From positions 8,122,001 to 8,186,000 of the forward strand of contig NZ_CP107772.1 of assembly GCF_036345155.1 (NCBI RefSeq): a stretch of 64,000 nucleotides of DNA, given 5' to 3'. The stretch is from Streptomyces sp. NBC_00582. GTDB lineage: Bacteria > Actinomycetota > Actinomycetes > Streptomycetales > Streptomycetaceae. The notes beneath the pieces are model-generated. The model was not told where the DNA came from. It did no database searches and was given only the letters and a program-made list of their open reading frames with translations. This document shows, in pieces, positions 9,090 to 17,453 of this stretch (position 1 is the first letter of the stretch; each line of letters opens with the position of its first letter). Both the position numbers and the translations under genes were made by a program.

Positions 9090-9109
9090 CCCCGGTCTGA
9101 AGGCCGGGG
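9090..9109. repeat. IS605-type hairpin, copy 2
   Basis: CCCCGG (9090-9095), loop TCTGAAGG (9096-9103), CCGGGG (9104-9109): a perfect 6-bp stem with the same 8-base loop as the hairpin at 8224-8245. It lies only 21 bases before the binding-protein ATG and is followed by the GAAGGAGAG ribosome-binding region. It suggests that a second element end was left here, now forming the leader of the transporter gene. Confidence 0.55.
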
Positions 9110-9130
9110 TATCCACGAAGGAGAGCTCCG

Positions 9131-10468
9131 ATGAACAGCACCATCCGCAGAAGCAGGCGCGCCGCACTGGCCGTCGCTCTGGGCTCCGTGCTCGCGCTGA
9201 CCGCCACCGCCTGCGGTGACGACGGCAGCGGCAGCGCGGGGGACAAGGGAGGCGAGGGCTCGGGCAAGGGCGAGATCACCTTCTGGGACAACAACGGCGG
9301 TGTCCGCACCGACATCTGGAAGGAGATCATCGCCGACTTCGAGAAGGCGAACCCGGACATCAAGGTGAAGTACGTCGGTGTCCCCGCCGACAGCGTCCAG
9401 TCCAAGTACGACACCGCCATCCAGGGCGGCGGTCTGCCCGACGTCGGCGGCGTCGGCACCGCGATGCTCGCCGAGGTCGCGGCACAGGGCGCCCTGGAGC
9501 CGCTGGACGACCGTCTCGCCAAGAGCGACCTGAAGGACCAGCTCAACGTCAAGTTCCTGGACAGCGTCAAGGCGGCCGGTGTCGACGGCAAGACGTACAG
9601 CGTGCCGACCTCCGCCAACAACGGCACCCTGTGGTACCGGACCGACCTGTTCGAGAAGGCGGGCCTGGAGGCGCCGACGACCTGGACGAAGTTCTACACG
9701 GCCGCCGACAAGCTCACGAACAAGGGCAAGAACGCGTTCGGGTACACCATCCGGGGCGGCGCGGGGTCCATCGCCCAGGCCCTGGACGCCACGTACGGCC
9801 AGAGCGGCATCACCGAGTTCTGGAGCGGCGACAAGACCACGGTCAACGACCCGAAGAACGTGGCCGCGCTGGAGAAGTACGTCGGCCTGTACAAGAAGGA
9901 CACCCCGGCCGCCGACGTCAACAACGACTTCACCAAGATGGTCGCCCAGTGGGACAGCGGCACCATCGGCATGCTGAGCCACAACCTCGGCTCCTACGCC
10001 GACCACCAGAAGGCCCTCGCCGGCAAGTTCAAGGGCATCCCCGCGCCGACGCAGGACGACGGCACGCGCGTGCAGGTGTCCAACCCGGTCGACGGGCTCG
10101 GGCTGTTCAAGTCCAGCAAGAACAAGACCGCCGCCTGGAAGTTCATCGAGTTCGCCGCCGGTCATGAGGCGAACAGCAAGTGGAACGAGACGGCGGGACA
10201 GGTCCCGGCGAACCTGGAGGCGGCGCAGGACAGCTGGGTGCAGTCGTCGGAGCCGACGAAGCTGGCCGCCGAGGCGCTGTCGGGGGACGGGACGAAGATC
10301 GTGCAGCTGCCGTACTACCTGCCCGACTGGAACACCATCTCCAAGGCCGACAACGAGCCGAACTTCCAGAAGGTGCTGCTCGGGAAGCTGAGCGCGAAGG
10401 AGTTCCTGGACACGTTGGCGGAGCAGCTGAACGCCGCGCAGGCCGACTGGAAGAAGAACCACGGATAA
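9131..10468 (+). CDS. Sugar ABC transporter substrate-binding lipoprotein
   Basis: A 445-residue extracellular solute-binding protein. The signal peptide has twin arginines (RRSRRAALAVALG) and a lipobox ending LTATAC near residue 28, followed by a Gly/Ser/Asp-rich tether. The mature part (ITFWDNNGGVRTDIWKEI) is typical of family 1 oligosaccharide binders. AAGGAG precedes the ATG. It is separated from its presumed permeases (1558, 2490) by five genes and the tnpB remnant, so it may now have its own promoter. Ligand is likely a pectin or rhamnogalacturonan oligomer, judged only from context. Confidence 0.9.
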   Translation: MNSTIRRSRRAALAVALGSVLALTATACGDDGSGSAGDKGGEGSGKGEITFWDNNGGVRTDIWKEIIADFEKANPDIKVKYVGVPADSVQSKYDTAIQGGGLPDVGGVGTAMLAEVAAQGALEPLDDRLAKSDLKDQLNVKFLDSVKAAGVDGKTYSVPTSANNGTLWYRTDLFEKAGLEAPTTWTKFYTAADKLTNKGKNAFGYTIRGGAGSIAQALDATYGQSGITEFWSGDKTTVNDPKNVAALEKYVGLYKKDTPAADVNNDFTKMVAQWDSGTIGMLSHNLGSYADHQKALAGKFKGIPAPTQDDGTRVQVSNPVDGLGLFKSSKNKTAAWKFIEFAAGHEANSKWNETAGQVPANLEAAQDSWVQSSEPTKLAAEALSGDGTKIVQLPYYLPDWNTISKADNEPNFQKVLLGKLSAKEFLDTLAEQLNAAQADWKKNHG

Positions 10469-10505
10469 CTCGGGTGGTCTGGGTCGCGGGGCGGCTGCGG
10501 GTCCG

Positions 10506-10536
10506 TTGTGGCCGGTCGCGCAGTTCCCCGCGCCCC
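10506..10536. repeat. Dispersed Streptomyces-type intergenic repeat, copy 1
   Basis: TGGCCGGTCGCGCAGTTCCC followed by CGCGCCCC lies in the 91-base gap between the binding protein and the acetylesterase. Near-identical copies occur at 25441-25463 and 29981-30007. In the other copies the arms GCGCGG/CCGCGC form a 6-bp hairpin with a TTCC loop; here one stem position is A. I recall this sequence from many Streptomyces intergenic gaps. Its role is unknown. Confidence 0.7.
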
Positions 10537-10559
10537 CCAAAAAAGACAGGTGAACGTTC

Positions 10560-11354
10560 GTGTCCCTTACCCGTAGGCAAGTCACCTCCGCGGCGCTCGC
10601 CGCCCTTCCGCTCGGTGCGGTCGCCGCCACACCGGCCCGGGCCGCTACTCATCGGCGCCGTACCGTCTTCATCGCCGGTGACTCCACCGCCGCCCAGAAG
10701 TACTCCGACGCCGCGCCCGAGACCGGGTGGGGCATGGCACTGCCCTTCTTCCTCTGTTCCGGGCTGCCCGTCGCCAATCACGCCGTCAACGGGCGCAGTT
10801 CCAAGAGCTTCGTCGACGAGGGGCGGCTGGACGCCGTTCTCGCGGCCATCAGGCCCGGCGACTTCCTGATCGTCCAGTTCGCGCACAACGACGAGAAGAC
10901 CACCGACCCCACCCGCTACACCGAGCCCTGGACGACGTACCAGGACTATCTGCGGATGTACCTCTCCGGTGCCCGGGCGAAGGGCGCGCGGCCGGTGCTC
11001 GCCACGCCCGTGGAGCGGCGGCGGTTCGACGCCGAGGGGAACGCGCTGCCGACGCACGGGGAGTACCCGGCGGCCATGCGGGCGCTCGCCGAGGAGGAGG
11101 GCGTGGCGCTCCTCGACCTCCAGGCGCTGTCGCTGGCGCTCTGGCAGGAGCTGGGGGTCGAGGCGACGAAGACCTACTTCAACTGGACCGACACCGAGCA
11201 GGACAACACGCACTTCAATCCGCCGGGCGCGATCGCCGTGGCGCGGCTCGTCGCGCGGGAGCTGCTGCGGACCCGGGTGCTCGGACCGCGGGACGTGGTC
11301 CGGCTGCACGACGAGATCCCCACGTCCTGGATCACCTGGCCCGACCCGTCGTAG
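10560..11354 (+). CDS. Secreted rhamnogalacturonan acetylesterase (SGNH, CE12-like)
   Basis: A 264-residue SGNH hydrolase. GTG at 10560 follows ACAGGTGA. The signal peptide covers about residues 1-29 (LTRRQVTSAALAALPLG, ending ARA). Block I is FIAGDSTAAQ with catalytic Ser42; FAHNDEK is block III; the Asp and His of the triad lie in DNTHFNPPGA near residues 214-217. This pattern matches rhamnogalacturonan acetylesterases, which remove acetyl groups from rhamnogalacturonan I so that PL4 and other lyases can act. It fits the neighbouring pectin lyases and methylesterases. Confidence 0.88.
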   Translation: MSLTRRQVTSAALAALPLGAVAATPARAATHRRRTVFIAGDSTAAQKYSDAAPETGWGMALPFFLCSGLPVANHAVNGRSSKSFVDEGRLDAVLAAIRPGDFLIVQFAHNDEKTTDPTRYTEPWTTYQDYLRMYLSGARAKGARPVLATPVERRRFDAEGNALPTHGEYPAAMRALAEEEGVALLDLQALSLALWQELGVEATKTYFNWTDTEQDNTHFNPPGAIAVARLVARELLRTRVLGPRDVVRLHDEIPTSWITWPDPS

Positions 11355-11403
11355 CCCGACCTGCCGTAAGCCGACCTGTCTCAAGCAAGAGGAGAACCGC
11401 ACA

Positions 11404-12717
11404 GTGCGTACACAGCAATGTCATGGACGCGTCATCGCTGCCCTGGTGGGGTGCACCGCTCTGGTGCTGTCCGTCACCGGCACCGCCTCCGCCCACGCCG
11501 GCCCGCGCGACCTCGGCCGGCAGGTCCTGGCCGCGAACGACGGCTGGGCCTCGTACGGGACGGGCACCACGGGCGGCTCGGCCGCCGACGCCGAGCACGT
11601 CTACACCGTCACCACCTGGGCGGAGTTCAAGGCCGCCCTCGCGGCCGGCGGCTCCGCCCCGAAGATCATCAAGGTGAAGGGCGTCATCGACGCCGTCGCC
11701 GAGGGCTGCGACGCCTTCGCCGCGCCCGGCTACGACTTCGACGCCTACCTCGCCACGTACTCCCCGGAGGTCTGGGGCCTGGACACCGACCTCAGCGCCG
11801 AGCCCGCCGACAGCCCGGAGGGGCTGCGCCGCGTCTCGCAGGCCAACCAGGACACGGCCATCAAGGCGGCCGTCCCCTCCAACACCACCATCGTCGGCAT
11901 CGGCCGCAACGCCGGGTTCAAGGGCGTCAGCCTCCAGATCAAGGCCGTCGACAACGTGATCATCCGGAACCTGTCCTTCGAGTCGCCGATCGACTGCTTC
12001 CCGCAGTGGGACCCCACCGACGGCACCCACGGCAACTGGAACTCCGAGTACGACACCGCCGTCGTCTACGGCGCCACCCATGTGTGGCTGGACCACAACA
12101 CCTTCACCGACGGCTCCCATCCGGACAGCGCCGCCCCCACCTACTTCGGGATGCTCTACCAGCAGCACGACGGCGAGCTGGACATCGTCCGCGGCGCCGA
12201 CCACGTCACCGCCTCCTGGAACGTCTTCACCGACCACGACAAGACGATCCTGATCGGCAACAGCGACAGCGAGTCGACCGCGGCGGGCGACCGGGGCCAC
12301 CTGAAGGTGACCTTCCACCACAACCTGTTCTCGAACCTGGTCGAGCGCGCGCCCCGGGTCCGCTTCGGCCAGGTCGACTCCTACAACAACCACTTCGTCG
12401 CCAACGGCGACTACTCCTACAGCTTCGGCATCGGCAAGGAGTCCCAGCTCGTCGCCGAGCACAACGCGTTCACCCTGCCCGAGGGGGTCAGCGCCGCGAA
12501 GGTGCTCAAGCGCTGGAACGTCTCCCCGCTCACCGCCGACGACAACTACGTCAACGGCACCGCCACCGATCTGATCGCCGTCCACAACGCGGAGATCCCC
12601 GCCGAGGTCCTCCAGTCCGGCGCCGGCTGGACCCCGACGCTGCGCACCAAGGTCGACCCCGCCCGGTCCGTGCCCCGCATCGTCGACTGCGGCGCGGGCG
12701 CCGGACGCCTTAGCTGA
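11404..12717 (+). CDS. Secreted pectate lyase, PL1 family (second copy)
   Basis: A 437-residue paralogue of the lyase at 3386. GTG 11404 is preceded by AGAGGAGAA. The signal peptide is about residues 1-31 (VIAALVGCTALVLSVTGTAS, ending AHA). The WLDHNTF and RAPRVRFGQVDSYNNHF blocks carry the PL1 active-site arginine. It shares NDGWASYGTGTTGG and YVNGTATDLIAVHNA-type blocks with the first copy but differs enough to be an old duplication. Role: calcium-dependent cleavage of polygalacturonate outside the cell. Confidence 0.92.
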   Translation: MRTQQCHGRVIAALVGCTALVLSVTGTASAHAGPRDLGRQVLAANDGWASYGTGTTGGSAADAEHVYTVTTWAEFKAALAAGGSAPKIIKVKGVIDAVAEGCDAFAAPGYDFDAYLATYSPEVWGLDTDLSAEPADSPEGLRRVSQANQDTAIKAAVPSNTTIVGIGRNAGFKGVSLQIKAVDNVIIRNLSFESPIDCFPQWDPTDGTHGNWNSEYDTAVVYGATHVWLDHNTFTDGSHPDSAAPTYFGMLYQQHDGELDIVRGADHVTASWNVFTDHDKTILIGNSDSESTAAGDRGHLKVTFHHNLFSNLVERAPRVRFGQVDSYNNHFVANGDYSYSFGIGKESQLVAEHNAFTLPEGVSAAKVLKRWNVSPLTADDNYVNGTATDLIAVHNAEIPAEVLQSGAGWTPTLRTKVDPARSVPRIVDCGAGAGRLS

Positions 12718-12733
12718 CCCGACCGCGCACCCC

Positions 12734-12761
12734 GCCGGGGCGGCCCCGCCGTCGCCCCGGC
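12734..12761. terminator. GC-rich hairpin after second PL1 gene
   Basis: GCCGGGGCG (12734-12742) pairs perfectly with CGCCCCGGC (12753-12761) across a 10-base loop, 17 bases after the lyase stop. No T-run follows, so it is a weak terminator or an mRNA 3' stabiliser before the pectin methylesterase genes. Confidence 0.45.
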
Positions 12762-12799
12762 CACCCCCCAGCAGAGCCGCACCGCCAAGGAGCACCCGC

Positions 12800-13912
12800 A
12801 TGCACTCCCTTTCGAGAAGGCGGTTCCTCGCCGCGACCGGCGGCACCGTGGCCGCCCTGGGCCTGGCCGCCCCGCCCGCACGGGCCACCGGCAGACGCGG
12901 CCCCTTCGGCCGCCACGGCAGCCCGGCCGCCCGCCTCACCCCCCAGACCCTCTACGTCGACCCGCTCGGCCGGGGCGACTTCACCACCGTCCGCGACGCC
13001 GTCGCCGCCACCACCGGCAGTGGCTGGACCCTCGTCCTCGCCGCCGGCGTCTACCGTGAGACGGTCCTTCTCGACGCCACCCGCACCGAGGCCACCTGGA
13101 TCGGCGCCCCCGAGGACCCCCGGGCCGTCGTCATCGTCTACGACAACGCGGCCGGCACCCCCAAACCCGGCGGCGGCACCTACGGCACCACCGGCTCGGC
13201 CACCACCACCCTGCAGGGCGACGGCTTCACCGCCCGCTGGATCACCTTCGCCAACGACTGGCTGCGCGCCGACCACCCCGACATCACCGGCACCCAGGCC
13301 GTCGCCGTCAAGGTCCAGGGCGACCGCTCCGCCTTCCACCACTGCCGCTTCCTCGGCCACCAGGACACCCTGTACGCGGACTCGATGTCCCTGGCCGTCT
13401 TCGCCCGGCAGTACTACGCCCACTGCTATGCCGAAGGAGACGTCGACTTCGTCTTCGGCCGGGCCACCGCCGTCTACGAGCAGTGCCACTTCCGCACCCT
13501 GAACCGCAGCGACCTGGCCGCCGCCCCCTACGGGTTCGCCTTCGCCCCCTCCACCGCGGGCGCCAACCCCCGCGGCTACCTCGTGACCCGCGGCCGCGTC
13601 AGCAGCGAGGCCCCCGACGCCTCCTACAAGCTGGCCCGCCCCTGGGTTCCCAGCTCCGACACCACCGCCCGCCCGTCCCTGGTCGTCCGGGACACCCACC
13701 TCGGACCCGGCATCGACGCGGTCGCCCCCTACACCAACATGTCGGCCTCCTTCCCCTGGCAGAACCAGCGGTTCGCCGAGTACCGCAACACCGGCCCCGG
13801 CGCCGAGATCACCGTCCCCGAGAACCGGCCCCAGCTCACCGACGACCAGGCCGCGTCGGCGACCCGCGCCGCGTACCTCGGCGACTGGGAACCCTGGAAG
13901 GGGGAGTGCTGA
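12800..13912 (+). CDS. Secreted pectin methylesterase, CE8 (first copy)
   Basis: A 370-residue enzyme with a twin-arginine signal (SRRRFLAATGG, ending ARA near residue 30). CE8 motifs are all present: GHQDTLYADS near residue 188 (transition-state Gln and catalytic Asp), EGDVDFVFGRA (nucleophile Asp) and LARPWVPSS (Arg and Trp of the subsites). It removes methyl groups from homogalacturonan, making substrate for the pectate lyases. Upstream AAGGAG. A second CE8 gene starts one base after its stop. Confidence 0.93.
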   Translation: MHSLSRRRFLAATGGTVAALGLAAPPARATGRRGPFGRHGSPAARLTPQTLYVDPLGRGDFTTVRDAVAATTGSGWTLVLAAGVYRETVLLDATRTEATWIGAPEDPRAVVIVYDNAAGTPKPGGGTYGTTGSATTTLQGDGFTARWITFANDWLRADHPDITGTQAVAVKVQGDRSAFHHCRFLGHQDTLYADSMSLAVFARQYYAHCYAEGDVDFVFGRATAVYEQCHFRTLNRSDLAAAPYGFAFAPSTAGANPRGYLVTRGRVSSEAPDASYKLARPWVPSSDTTARPSLVVRDTHLGPGIDAVAPYTNMSASFPWQNQRFAEYRNTGPGAEITVPENRPQLTDDQAASATRAAYLGDWEPWKGEC

Positions 13913-13913
13913 C

Positions 13914-14951
13914 ATGGCCCTGCGCAGACGCACCCTCCTCGCCGGGCTGACCTCTGCCGCCCTGCTCCCCGCCGCTCCCGCCCTCGCCCACTCCCGGCGG
14001 GTCCTGCACCTCCGCCCCGGCGACTCCGTCCAGGCGGCCGTGGACGCGGTCACCGGCCCCGGCTGGACGCTCGTCGTGCACCCGGGGACGTATCGTGAGG
14101 TCGTCAACGTGCCTGAGGAGAAGGCGGAGTTGACGATCCGGGGCGCGAGCCGCGATCCCCGCGCCGCGGTGATCGTCTTCGACCACGCCAACGGGACGCC
14201 CAAGCCGGACGGCTCCGGCACCTACGGCACGGCGGGCTCCGCCACCTTCACCTCCGCCGCCCCCGGCCTCACCGTCCGCGACCTCACCCTCGCCAACGAC
14301 TGGCTGCGCGCCGACCACCCGGACATCACCGGCACCCAGGCCGTCGCCGCGTACGTCACCGGCGACCGCAGCCACTTCGAGAACGTCCGCCTCCTCGCCC
14401 ACCAGGACACCCTCTTCGCGGACACCACCGCGCTGGACGCCTTCGACCGGCAGTACTACCGCCACTGCCACATCGAGGGAGACGTCGACTTCGTCTTCGG
14501 GCGGGCCCGCGCCGTGTTCGACGGCTGCCGCTTCCACACGTTGCAGCGGGACGTCGCCTTCACCCCCAAGGGCATGGTCTTCGCCCCCTCCACCGCCCGG
14601 GCCAACCCCTACGGCTTCCTCGCCCTCCGCTCCCGGATCACCTCCGGGGCCGAGGACGCGGCGTACAAGATCGCCCGGCCCTGGGTGCCGTCGTACGAGA
14701 CGACCGCCTGGCCCTCCCTGGTCGTCCGGGACACCTGGATCGGCCCCGGCATCGACGCGGCCGCCCCCTACACCAACATGCGGGACGCCTACCCCTGGCA
14801 GACCATGCGCTTCCGCGAGTACGCCAACTCCGGCCCCGGCGCGGTCGTCACGGTGCCGGAGACGCGCCCGCAGCTCACGGCCGAGGAGGCGGCCATCCAC
14901 ACCCGGCGGACCTACCTCGGGGACTGGAGGCCGTATGAACGGCGCCCGTGA
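13914..14951 (+). CDS. Secreted pectin methylesterase, CE8 (second copy)
   Basis: A 345-residue paralogue of the preceding gene, ATG 13914, one base after its stop. It has a short twin-arginine signal (LRRRTLLAGL, ending ALA). Motifs: AHQDTLFADT, EGDVDFVFGRARAVF and IARPWVPSYE. It shares long blocks with copy one (for example NDWLRADHPDITGTQAVA), so the pair looks like a tandem duplication with later divergence. Different preferences for ester pattern are possible but cannot be shown here. Confidence 0.93.
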   Translation: MALRRRTLLAGLTSAALLPAAPALAHSRRVLHLRPGDSVQAAVDAVTGPGWTLVVHPGTYREVVNVPEEKAELTIRGASRDPRAAVIVFDHANGTPKPDGSGTYGTAGSATFTSAAPGLTVRDLTLANDWLRADHPDITGTQAVAAYVTGDRSHFENVRLLAHQDTLFADTTALDAFDRQYYRHCHIEGDVDFVFGRARAVFDGCRFHTLQRDVAFTPKGMVFAPSTARANPYGFLALRSRITSGAEDAAYKIARPWVPSYETTAWPSLVVRDTWIGPGIDAAAPYTNMRDAYPWQTMRFREYANSGPGAVVTVPETRPQLTAEEAAIHTRRTYLGDWRPYERRP

Positions 14952-16179
14952 CCCCGTGGGACGGCGCGCCTTCGTGACCGGCGCGGGGGCGGCCGTCCTG
15001 GCCGGGGGCGGAGCGGGCCGTGCGGCGGCGGCCACGGGCCCGGCCGAGGCCGGCGCCGGTACGGCCGAGACGACCTCGGCCGCCGCCGAAGCGAGCGCCG
15101 GTACGGCCGAGACAGCCGTCGTCGAAGGTCCCCTCCCCGACTTCCACCCCGCGCTCACCGCCGCGCTCACCTTCCCCCTCGCCTGGGGCACCTCCCCGAT
15201 CCGCGACTTCCGCGCCTGGCGCAGGGCCGCCCGCGCCCAGGTCGACGAACTGCTGATCGTCGACCGCGAGGACGGTACCCCGTACGCCCCCGAGTGGGGC
15301 ACCCCCGTCCAGCGGGACGGCTACCGCGGCCAGTCGGTCACCCTCTCCCTCACCCGGTACGAACGCGTCCGCGCCGTCCTGCTCACCCCCGACGGGCCGG
15401 GCCCCTTCCCGGCGGTGCTGCTCCTGCACGACCACGGGGCGACGTTCGACATCGGCAAGGAGAAGCTGGTCCGGCCCTGGGACGACGACGTGCGGCTGGC
15501 CTCGGCGCGCGGCTGGGCGGAGAAGTACTTCAGCGGGCGGTTCGTCGGCGACGAACTGGCCGGGCGCGGGTACGTGGTGCTGTGCGCGGACGCCCTCGGC
15601 TGGGGCGACCGCGGACCCCTCGCCCACGACCAGCAGCAGGCCCTCGCCTCGAACTTCTACAACCTGGGCTCCTCGCTCGCCGGCCTCATGGCCCGCGAGG
15701 ACGCCCGGGCCGCCGGTTTCCTCGCCGGGCTCGACCAGGTGGACGCCCGCCGGGTCGCAGCCGTCGGCTTCTCGATGGGGGCCTACCGCGCCTGGCAGAC
15801 CGCGGCCCTCACCGACGCGGTGCGCGCCACCGCCTGCGTCTGCTGGATGACCGGCCTGAAAGAGATGATGGTGCCCGGCAACAACACCCTGCGCGGGCAG
15901 TCGTCCTATTACATGCTCCACCCGGGACTGCCCCGGTTCCTCGACTTCCCCGACGTGGCGAGCATCGCCGCACCCCGGCCGATGCTCTTCTTCTCCGGCG
16001 CCCTGGACCCGCTCTTCCCCACGGACGGCGTCCGCACCGCCCACGAGAAACTGCGCGCCGTCTGGCGCTCCCGCCGCGCCGAGGAGCGGTTGCGTCTGAA
16101 GACCTGGCCCGACCTCGGCCATGTCTTCGTCGACCGCATGCAGGACGAGGTCTTCGACTGGCTCGACCGCGTCCTGTGA
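14935..16179 (+). CDS. Secreted alpha/beta hydrolase (esterase-like)
   Basis: A 414-residue protein whose start overlaps the previous gene by 17 bases. It has a twin-arginine-like signal (GRRAFVTGAGAAVLAGG). Residues 35-65 are a low-complexity Ala/Glu/Gly/Thr linker with a duplicated AGTAET. The hydrolase core has HDHGATFD near residue 164, the nucleophile elbow GFSMGA near 280, and a late DLGHVF histidine. This arrangement resembles bacterial acetyl-xylan-esterase-like or dienelactone-hydrolase-like esterases. In this locus an acetyl or feruloyl esterase acting on pectin side groups is plausible, but the substrate is inferred. Confidence 0.78.
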   Translation: MNGARDPVGRRAFVTGAGAAVLAGGGAGRAAAATGPAEAGAGTAETTSAAAEASAGTAETAVVEGPLPDFHPALTAALTFPLAWGTSPIRDFRAWRRAARAQVDELLIVDREDGTPYAPEWGTPVQRDGYRGQSVTLSLTRYERVRAVLLTPDGPGPFPAVLLLHDHGATFDIGKEKLVRPWDDDVRLASARGWAEKYFSGRFVGDELAGRGYVVLCADALGWGDRGPLAHDQQQALASNFYNLGSSLAGLMAREDARAAGFLAGLDQVDARRVAAVGFSMGAYRAWQTAALTDAVRATACVCWMTGLKEMMVPGNNTLRGQSSYYMLHPGLPRFLDFPDVASIAAPRPMLFFSGALDPLFPTDGVRTAHEKLRAVWRSRRAEERLRLKTWPDLGHVFVDRMQDEVFDWLDRVL

Positions 16180-16228
16180 ACCACCCCTCTCCCCACACGA
16201 GAAACACACGAGAAAGGACCCGCACTCC

Positions 16229-17344
16229 ATGTCTCGTCGCACCGCTCTCACCGCCCTCGCGGCGCTGTCCCTGAGCGCCGGACTCGCCGTGGCCCTGCCC
16301 ACCCCGGCGCAGGCCGCCACCGTGGTCGTCAGCAACTCCACCGACCTGTCCAACGCCGTCAAGAACGCCACCGCGGGCACGGTCATCCAGGTCAGGGGCG
16401 GCACCTACTACCCCACCGCCACCCTCCAGTCCACGGCCAACGGCACCTCCTCCTCGCCGGTCACGCTCACCGCGTACGGCTCGGAGACGGTGAAGATCGA
16501 CGGTTCCTCGCTGCCCGACGGCGACTGGATCTTCAAGCTGACCGCGGACTACTGGAACGTCTCCAACATCACCTTCCAGAACTCCCCGGACAGCGCGGTC
16601 GTCTGCCAGTCCTGCACCGGCACGGTCTGGAACAACATCAAGACCATCAACGGCGGCGACTCCGGCTTCACCCTCACCGGGGACGGCACGGTCAACAACA
16701 CCGTCAGGAACATCGACGCCTACGGCAACTACGACGCCGCCAACCACGGCGAGAACGCCGACGGGATCGCCGTCAAGTTCGGCTCCGGCACCGGCAACCT
16801 CATCACCGGGGCCCGCCTCTACAACAACGCGGACGACGGGATCGACTTCTGGTCCTTCTCCTCGCCCGTCACCGTCGAGCACACCTGGTCCTTCGGCAAC
16901 GGCGTCAACCGCTGGTCCGACTCCGCCTTCGCGGGCGACGGCAACGGCTACAAGCTGGGCGGCGACGGCGAGGTCGTCGCCCACGTCGTCAACAACTCGG
17001 CCGCCTGGGGCAACGCCGGCAACGGCTTCACCGAGAACTCCAACACCGGGGCGATCGTCATCAACCGCACCACCGCCTACGCCAACAGCAAGTGGGGCTA
17101 CTACTTCGCCACCAGCTCCGCCAAGCTCGGCAAGAACCTCGCCGTGGGCAACGGCGGAGGCTCGGTCAACAAGGGCTCGTCGGTCACCTCGGCCGGCAAC
17201 AACTGGGACAGCGGCATCTCTACGCCCGCCTTCCGGTCGACGGACGCCTCGACGACGTACAACGCCCGCAGTTCGAGCGGCACCCTGCCCGCCACCACGT
17301 TCCTGACGACGGGTTCGACCACGATCGGAGCCACGATGGACTGA
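16229..17344 (+). CDS. Secreted pectate lyase, PL9 type (first copy)
   Basis: A 371-residue beta-helix protein, ATG 16229 after AGAAAGGA, with a Sec-type signal (TALAALSLSAGLAVALPTP, ending AQA near residue 29). The PL9 calcium and catalytic residues are present with the spacing of Dickeya PelL/Pel9A: Asp178 (NADG), Asp202 and Asp203, Asp206 (NADDGID), and the base Lys242 (NGYKLGG). Offsets +24, +25, +28 and +64 match Asp209/233/234/237 and Lys273 of that enzyme as I recall it. It should cleave polygalacturonate. It is shorter than many PL9 enzymes and has no extra binding domain. Confidence 0.88.
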   Translation: MSRRTALTALAALSLSAGLAVALPTPAQAATVVVSNSTDLSNAVKNATAGTVIQVRGGTYYPTATLQSTANGTSSSPVTLTAYGSETVKIDGSSLPDGDWIFKLTADYWNVSNITFQNSPDSAVVCQSCTGTVWNNIKTINGGDSGFTLTGDGTVNNTVRNIDAYGNYDAANHGENADGIAVKFGSGTGNLITGARLYNNADDGIDFWSFSSPVTVEHTWSFGNGVNRWSDSAFAGDGNGYKLGGDGEVVAHVVNNSAAWGNAGNGFTENSNTGAIVINRTTAYANSKWGYYFATSSAKLGKNLAVGNGGGSVNKGSSVTSAGNNWDSGISTPAFRSTDASTTYNARSSSGTLPATTFLTTGSTTIGATMD

Positions 17345-17453
17345 CCCGCGGCCGGGCCACCCGGGCGCTTGACCCGTTTTTTGCCCGCCGAACGGATATC
17401 GATCGGGCAACGGGTCTCGCGCCCGACCGCGTGACGCGCGTAGAAATCTTGTC

